From: Pseudomonadota bacterium | GTDB taxonomy: Bacteria > Pseudomonadota > Gammaproteobacteria > Burkholderiales > Burkholderiaceae | DNA: 8,679 nucleotides | Assembly (NCBI GenBank): GCA_023441105.1 | Contig: JAEZQX010000317.1 | Span: forward strand, 1-8,679 | Reading direction: 5' to 3' | In this document: in pieces, positions 6,883 to 8,679 of the stretch | How positions within the stretch are numbered: position 1 is the stretch's first letter | Layout of the letters: every line of letters starts with the position of its first letter | The notes under the pieces: model-generated | What the model saw: only the letters and a program-made list of their open reading frames with translations | Told to the model about the DNA's origin: nothing | Databases searched by the model: none | Program-made: the position numbers and the translations under genes

Positions 6883-8679
6883 GTGCACAAGAAGCGGTCG
6901 ATCGGAACCCTCGCCGCGGTGATGACGGCGGTCTGCCTGGCCCTGCCCGGCGCCGCGGCATGGTCGCAGGCCGGCGGGGAGGCGCAACCGGTGCTGCAGG
7001 TGGAGACCGGTTCCCACTCGGCCTTCATCCGGCGCATCGACGTGGCGCAGGAGCGGGGCATCGCGGTCACCGCGGCCGACGACAAGACGGCGCGCGTCTG
7101 GGACCTGCGCAGCGGCGAGTTGCGCCAGGTCCTGCGACCGCCGGTCGGCAGCGGCGAGCTTGGACGGCTCTACGGCGTCGCCATCCATCCCGCCGAGGAC
7201 CTGGTCGCCGTGGGCGGCAATACCGGCAACGGCACCGGCCAGCACCGGATCCTGCTGTTCTCGATGAGCACCGGCCAGCCGGTGGCGTCGTTAGATGCCC
7301 GCGGCGGCGACGTCCGCAAGCTCGCCTGGACCCGGGACGGCAGCCTGCTGCTTGCGGTCTACGCCGGCGACAACGCGCTGCGCGCCTTCGATCGCAGCGG
7401 GGTGCTGGTCCACCAGGAGACCCTCACCGCGCCGGCCTACGGGCTCGCGGTCTCGGCCGACGGCAAGGCCGCGGCGACCTCGCTCGACGGGCGGGTCGTG
7501 GTGATCAGCGCACAAGCGGGCAAGGTCGCGCCGCTGCGCACGATGAAGACCGCCACCGACCAGGCGGTGGGCGTGTCGTTCTCGCCGGACGGCGCGCGGC
7601 TGGTGGTCGGGTTCCGCAAGCCGGACACGCCGCCGGAGGTGCTCGACGTCGCCAGCGGCCGCTCGCTGCTCAAGCTGCAACGGCACGACCTGGTGGAGGG
7701 CACGCAGATGAGCGTCGCCTGGTCGCTGGACGGCCGGCAGATCGTCGTCGGTGGCTCGGGCTACAACACCCGCCGGCGCTTCCCGGTCTATTTCCACGAT
7801 GCCGCCAGCGGCCGGGTCGTGGCGCAGCAGGAGGTGGCCAACGACACGGTATTCGACCTGGTGCCCCTCACCGGCGGCAGCGTCGCCTGGGCGAGCCACG
7901 ACGGCACCTGGGGGGTCAGCGAACCCGACAGGACATCGCTTGCGGTTGCCTCGGGCATCGCGGACCTGAAGGGCGCGCAAACGCTGCAGGTCAGCGCCGA
8001 CGGCCGTATCGTCGCCTGGAACTACTCGTGGGGACGCGAGCCGGCGAGCTTCGATTTCGCGCGCAAGCTGGTCGATATCGGCGGCCGGAGCGTCGGTCGT
8101 CTCGAGGCGCCGGCGGCCGCCCGCGGTGCGACCTGGGAGAACGTGCTGAATCCGCGGATCAACGGCAGCAGCATCGCGCTCGATCCGGCGGAAGTCTCGC
8201 GCGCCATCGACCAGTTCCCCGGCGGCGGCGACGTCGCGCTCGGCACCAGCCACCGCCTGCTGCGCATCGGCGCCCGCGGCGCGGTGCTGTGGCAGGTGCG
8301 GACCGGCGGCGAAGTCCGCTCGGTCAACGTCACCGCGGACGGCCGCATGGTCGTCAGCGGCATGTCGGACGGCACGCTGCGCTGGTGGCGCGCCGCCGAC
8401 GGCGCCGCCCTGCTCGCCCTGTTGCCGGCGCGCGATGGCCGCTGGGTGGCGTGGACACCGGAGGGCTATTTCGACGCCGGCGCGGCGGCCGACCGCCTGG
8501 TGGGATGGACGGTCAACCGCAGCGACGGCCTGGGTGCCGATCATTTCTCGCTCAACCGCTTTCGCGAGCGCTTCAACCGGCCGGACGTGATCGAGCGCGT
8601 GCTGCAGGCCGCGGCGCCGGTGGCGGCACTGGACATCGCGCCGACCGCTTCGCGAGCCGCCAGTGCACCGGCACCGGAC
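6883..8679 (+). CDS. Secreted WD40/beta-propeller protein, probable N-terminal part of a caspase-like (C14) fusion; cut by window end
   Basis: At least 599 residues, open to the last base. A Sec signal peptide (HKKRSIG, hydrophobic AAVMTAVCLALPG, then AAA) is likely cut near residue 26-30, so the protein should be exported. Then come about eight degenerate propeller blades to about residue 410. The best are AVTAADDKTARVWDLRSGEL, VSFSPDGARLVVGF and VAWSLDGRQIVVGG. A further conserved region runs from NPRING near 423 through LGTSHRLLRI, a VNVTADGRMVVSGMSDGT blade, WVAWTPEGYFD (about 522-531), GWTVNR and NRFRERFNRPDV (about 558-569). In known bacterial WD40-caspase proteins this last block sits just before the caspase domain, so the protease is predicted beyond 8679 but not seen. 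GTG 6883 was chosen because GAGGA (6870-6874) lies eight bases upstream; ATG 6868 adds five residues but has no visible site. A rare TTA codon occurs at 7291. Confidence 0.82.
   Translation, partial: MHKKRSIGTLAAVMTAVCLALPGAAAWSQAGGEAQPVLQVETGSHSAFIRRIDVAQERGIAVTAADDKTARVWDLRSGELRQVLRPPVGSGELGRLYGVAIHPAEDLVAVGGNTGNGTGQHRILLFSMSTGQPVASLDARGGDVRKLAWTRDGSLLLAVYAGDNALRAFDRSGVLVHQETLTAPAYGLAVSADGKAAATSLDGRVVVISAQAGKVAPLRTMKTATDQAVGVSFSPDGARLVVGFRKPDTPPEVLDVASGRSLLKLQRHDLVEGTQMSVAWSLDGRQIVVGGSGYNTRRRFPVYFHDAASGRVVAQQEVANDTVFDLVPLTGGSVAWASHDGTWGVSEPDRTSLAVASGIADLKGAQTLQVSADGRIVAWNYSWGREPASFDFARKLVDIGGRSVGRLEAPAAARGATWENVLNPRINGSSIALDPAEVSRAIDQFPGGGDVALGTSHRLLRIGARGAVLWQVRTGGEVRSVNVTADGRMVVSGMSDGTLRWWRAADGAALLALLPARDGRWVAWTPEGYFDAGAAADRLVGWTVNRSDGLGADHFSLNRFRERFNRPDVIERVLQAAAPVAALDIAPTASRAASAPAPD

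Noticed and set aside
6652..7245. Upstream extension of the EamA reading frame to 7245
   Set aside because: It runs antisense through the promoter region and the signal peptide of the propeller gene and contains no transporter-like sequence.
7291..8544. Open frame of 417 codons on the minus strand opposite the propeller gene
   Set aside because: The product is low-complexity Arg/Ala/Gly/His-rich. The + strand frame has a signal peptide, propeller blades and conserved family blocks and is clearly the real gene.

Overview
This window is GC-rich chromosomal DNA whose strong wobble-position G/C bias leaves long open frames on the non-coding strands. Gene content and protein style suggest a proteobacterium, most likely a betaproteobacterium (for example Rhodocyclales or Accumulibacter-like). 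This placement is inferred from general resemblance, not from a marker gene.

Layout, left to right. Positions 1-273 hold no gene; they carry two diverged copies of a 118-base tandem repeat. Positions 274-3025 (+) encode three components of a branched-chain amino acid type (HAAT/Liv) ABC importer: permease LivM, ATPase LivG and ATPase LivF. The genes overlap by 13 and 4 bases and are surely co-translated. The partner permease LivH and the periplasmic binding protein are not here and would lie upstream, beyond the repeats, or elsewhere. Convergent to them (-) are a streptomycin/hydroxyurea-type phosphotransferase (3064-3894), a penicillin-binding protein 4-type D-Ala-D-Ala carboxypeptidase/endopeptidase with signal peptide (4039-5481), and a ten-helix EamA/DMT-family transporter (5671-6651). 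A back-to-back promoter region (about 6652-6882) separates EamA from a divergent + strand gene that runs off the right edge. That gene encodes a secreted beta-propeller (WD40-like) protein. Its last visible part carries the conserved block that, in bacterial WD40-caspase fusions, directly precedes a C-terminal caspase-like (peptidase C14) domain.

Only the liv genes form a clear functional unit. The kinase, DacB and EamA genes share a strand but have gaps of 144 and 189 bases, and there are promoter candidates in front of EamA and DacB, so they may be separate units. The most interesting items are the partial WD40-caspase-type gene, the 118-base repeat in front of livM, and the two good sigma70-like promoters arranged divergently. 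I found no tRNA, rRNA, CRISPR array, insertion sequence or phage gene.
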